Of a DNA stretch of 64,000 bases, positions 62,352-64,000 are shown piece by piece (the first letter of the stretch is position 1; each line of letters begins with the position of its first letter). A model generated the notes under the pieces. It ran no database searches, was not told where the DNA came from, and saw only the letters and a program-made list of their open reading frames with translations. The DNA lies in NCBI RefSeq assembly GCF_032854445.1, contig NC_088304.1:29951732-30015731 (forward strand), written 5' to 3'. The position numbers and the translations under genes are program-made. The stretch comes from Liolophura sinensis (Eukaryota; Mollusca; Polyplacophora; Chitonida; Chitonidae).

Positions 62352-64000
62352 ATGCAGAGGTTTCTGCTTAGCGGATGCTCCAGGACAGTACACCCAAGGT
62401 CCAAAAACTTTTTGGCCCGTTGCATTACGAGTGCTTCAAATTCGACTACCGCCGCGGGCATCACTCAGAGTCCAAAATCTGTGATAGATCGACGTTATGA
62501 AAGCACGCAGCCAACTATGCAGAACTTTTCACAAAGTGACTTTCAAGAGTTAAATATACCAGGGAGCGCATCTTTCCCGTTTGCCACTGAGAAAATTGGG
62601 AGTTTTTTCCAAGCACAACCCATTTTGGGTAACCAGTATCTAGAAGATGTCACAATTCAGGCATATCTGAAGCGCCATGTCCCACCAGAGGTACAGAACA
62701 TTTATTAGCTGATTTCCATATTGTGATATGTATATGCATCGCATTAATCATGAGAGTCCAAAATCCGAATGAAAGATGAAAGCATAATTTATATGAATGA
62801 CAACACTGTATTTATATATAGTTCAATTAAAATAAACATCTATTTTCCATAATTTCTGGTATTTGCCTGCCTCAACGTTTAATCGTTGAATTGAGAAACA
62901 TGATAGGTTCATTCTGTAAGGCACTTTGGAGAACATGCACCACAGTTTGGGAGTGGATTTAACAGCCAACAGACAAACGAGTGCTGGTGATTGACCAAGA
63001 GCAGCTATTATAATCACTGCAAAACTAAGAATTACACTGATATCACCTATCGTTCCACCCTATACAACACTCTATGAACCAGTCCATTATGAATGTGGAA
63101 TGGGACTGATATCAGATGGAACAAGACTGATATCACCTGTCATTCCACCCTACACAACTCTCTATGAACCAGTCCATGACAAATATTGAATGAGACTGAT
63201 ATCTGATGGAATGAGACCCAACACAACACTCTATGAGCCAGTTCATTACAAATATTGAATGACAGTCATATCAGATGGAATGAGACCCTACACAACAATC
63301 TATGAACCAGTCCATGACAAATATGGAATGAAACTGATATCACATGGAATGAGACTGATGTCACCTGTCATTGCATACCGCAAAAAAAAAAAAATAACAA
63401 AAAAGCCCATAGGAATCAGAGCTTCTCTAAGGAGATCGAATAACAGTGATATCCTATGAATTGTAGACTTCCTTAAGGAAACATGAAGGCTGTGTAACAT
63501 GTTAGCTTTGCTGTCTTGAAGGCAGTAACTCCTCACCATTTCTGGGTCAGTAAAATGCTGGCCGTTCAGAGCATATAGTTCTTGCTGGTTTTACAGCGAG
63601 GTTATGTCAGGAAATTCGTCAGGTACCTGAAGAAGGGTGTTGGTTTACTAAATTAAGGGCTGTCCAGTTTCCTCCACTCATAAACCAGACAGCCGTCATA
63701 TAAGTGAAACATTATTGAGTATAACCAGCCAAAACAATCAATTTAGGCACCATTTCTGTTTGTCACTCAGTATCTATCTGTTCTTGTACCTGTGCAGATT
63801 TTGTCCACCATAGATTCTGACCTGAAAAGGTTTGGTCAGCGTGTGACGGAAGACATTTATCAGTACCACCTTGAGTGTGACCGCGACCTGCCGAGACTAG
63901 AGAGGACCGATGCCTGGGGGAACAGGGTAGATAGGATAATCACGTGTACAGGCTGGAAGATGATGCACGACATCGCAGCAGAGGAGGGGCTAGTGGCCAT
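62352..64000 (+). CDS. AidB/ACDH-11-like acyl-CoA dehydrogenase, N-terminal part (3' end outside window)
   Basis: Exon 1 is 62352-62690 (113 codons, donor GTACAG, phase 0). Exon 2 starts at 63798 after TGTGCAG and is open to the window edge. The first 45 residues lack acidic residues and are rich in Arg, Ser and Thr (MQRFLLSGCSRTVHPRSKNF), as in a mitochondrial targeting peptide. Next come FATEKIGSFFQAQPILGNQY and YLKRHVPPE, then LERTDAWGNRVDRI and MMHDIAAEEGLVA. This order resembles the N-terminal domain of AidB-type flavoproteins (E. coli AidB, C. elegans ACDH-11), which are acyl-CoA dehydrogenase relatives. The FAD-binding core lies beyond the window, so activity cannot be judged. A different ACAD subfamily is less likely. 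Confidence 0.75.
63038..63378. repeat. Imperfect tandem repeat in dehydrogenase intron 1
   Basis: Blocks CTATGAACCAGTCCATGACA, AATATTGAATGAGACTGATA and GATATCACCTGTCATTCCAC recur three to four times with deletions. The period is irregular (about 70-90 bp). Confidence 0.8.
63655..63750 (+). mobile_element. SINE 3' fragment upstream of dehydrogenase exon 2
   Basis: GTTTCCTCCACTCATAAACC, CGTCATATAAGTGAAA and CATTATTGAGTATAACCAGC correspond to the family 1 3' half, decayed. It ends about 50 bp before the exon. Confidence 0.6.

Noticed and set aside
62691-62708. Short continuation of the dehydrogenase reading frame to a stop at 62706
   Set aside because: The frame reads into intron 1. A donor GTACAG at 62691 and the matching acceptor at 63797 continue the AidB-like homology in phase.

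Overview
This is animal nuclear DNA with intron-split genes, GT-AG introns, tRNA-derived SINEs and many minisatellites. The SINE types and the frequent word ACATGTA suggest a lophotrochozoan, most likely a mollusc. That is my recognition, not a database match. I see no bacterial, viral or reverse-transcriptase coding sequence.

Layout. (1) 477-10522, plus strand: the last ten coding exons of a USP32-type deubiquitinase. They join in phase into 589 codons ending in the prenylation box CVIQ. (2) 10523 to about 18900: 3' UTR and intergenic DNA with three large minisatellites and one SINE. (3) 20021-59672, minus strand: a complete SUPT6H (SPT6) gene. I resolved 37 coding exons whose splice phases all close, giving 1738 codons plus a stop, plus a non-coding first exon ending at 62112. 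(4) 62112-62351: a compact divergent promoter. (5) 62352-64000, plus strand: the first two exons of an AidB/ACDH-11-like acyl-CoA dehydrogenase with a mitochondrial-type leader, running off the window. USP32 and SUPT6H are convergent; SUPT6H and the dehydrogenase are divergent.

SPT6 is a nuclear histone chaperone and elongation factor, USP32 a membrane-anchored deubiquitinase, and the third a probable mitochondrial flavoenzyme. Nothing links them functionally beyond housekeeping expression.

The most unusual structure is in SUPT6H introns 25 and 26. Each contains a tandem array whose unit is the 3' end of the preceding exon plus its own 5' splice site. The exon 26 donor is present about 22 times over 1.3 kb and the exon 25 donor about 9 times over 0.18 kb. 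In both, reading past the real donor meets an in-frame TAG within four codons. Other notable items are a 47-bp satellite with a 282-bp higher-order period in intron 19, several SINEs with clear target-site duplications, a short dispersed element present four times (two copies inverted around 1.2 kb), and an RTP-repeat tail in SPT6.
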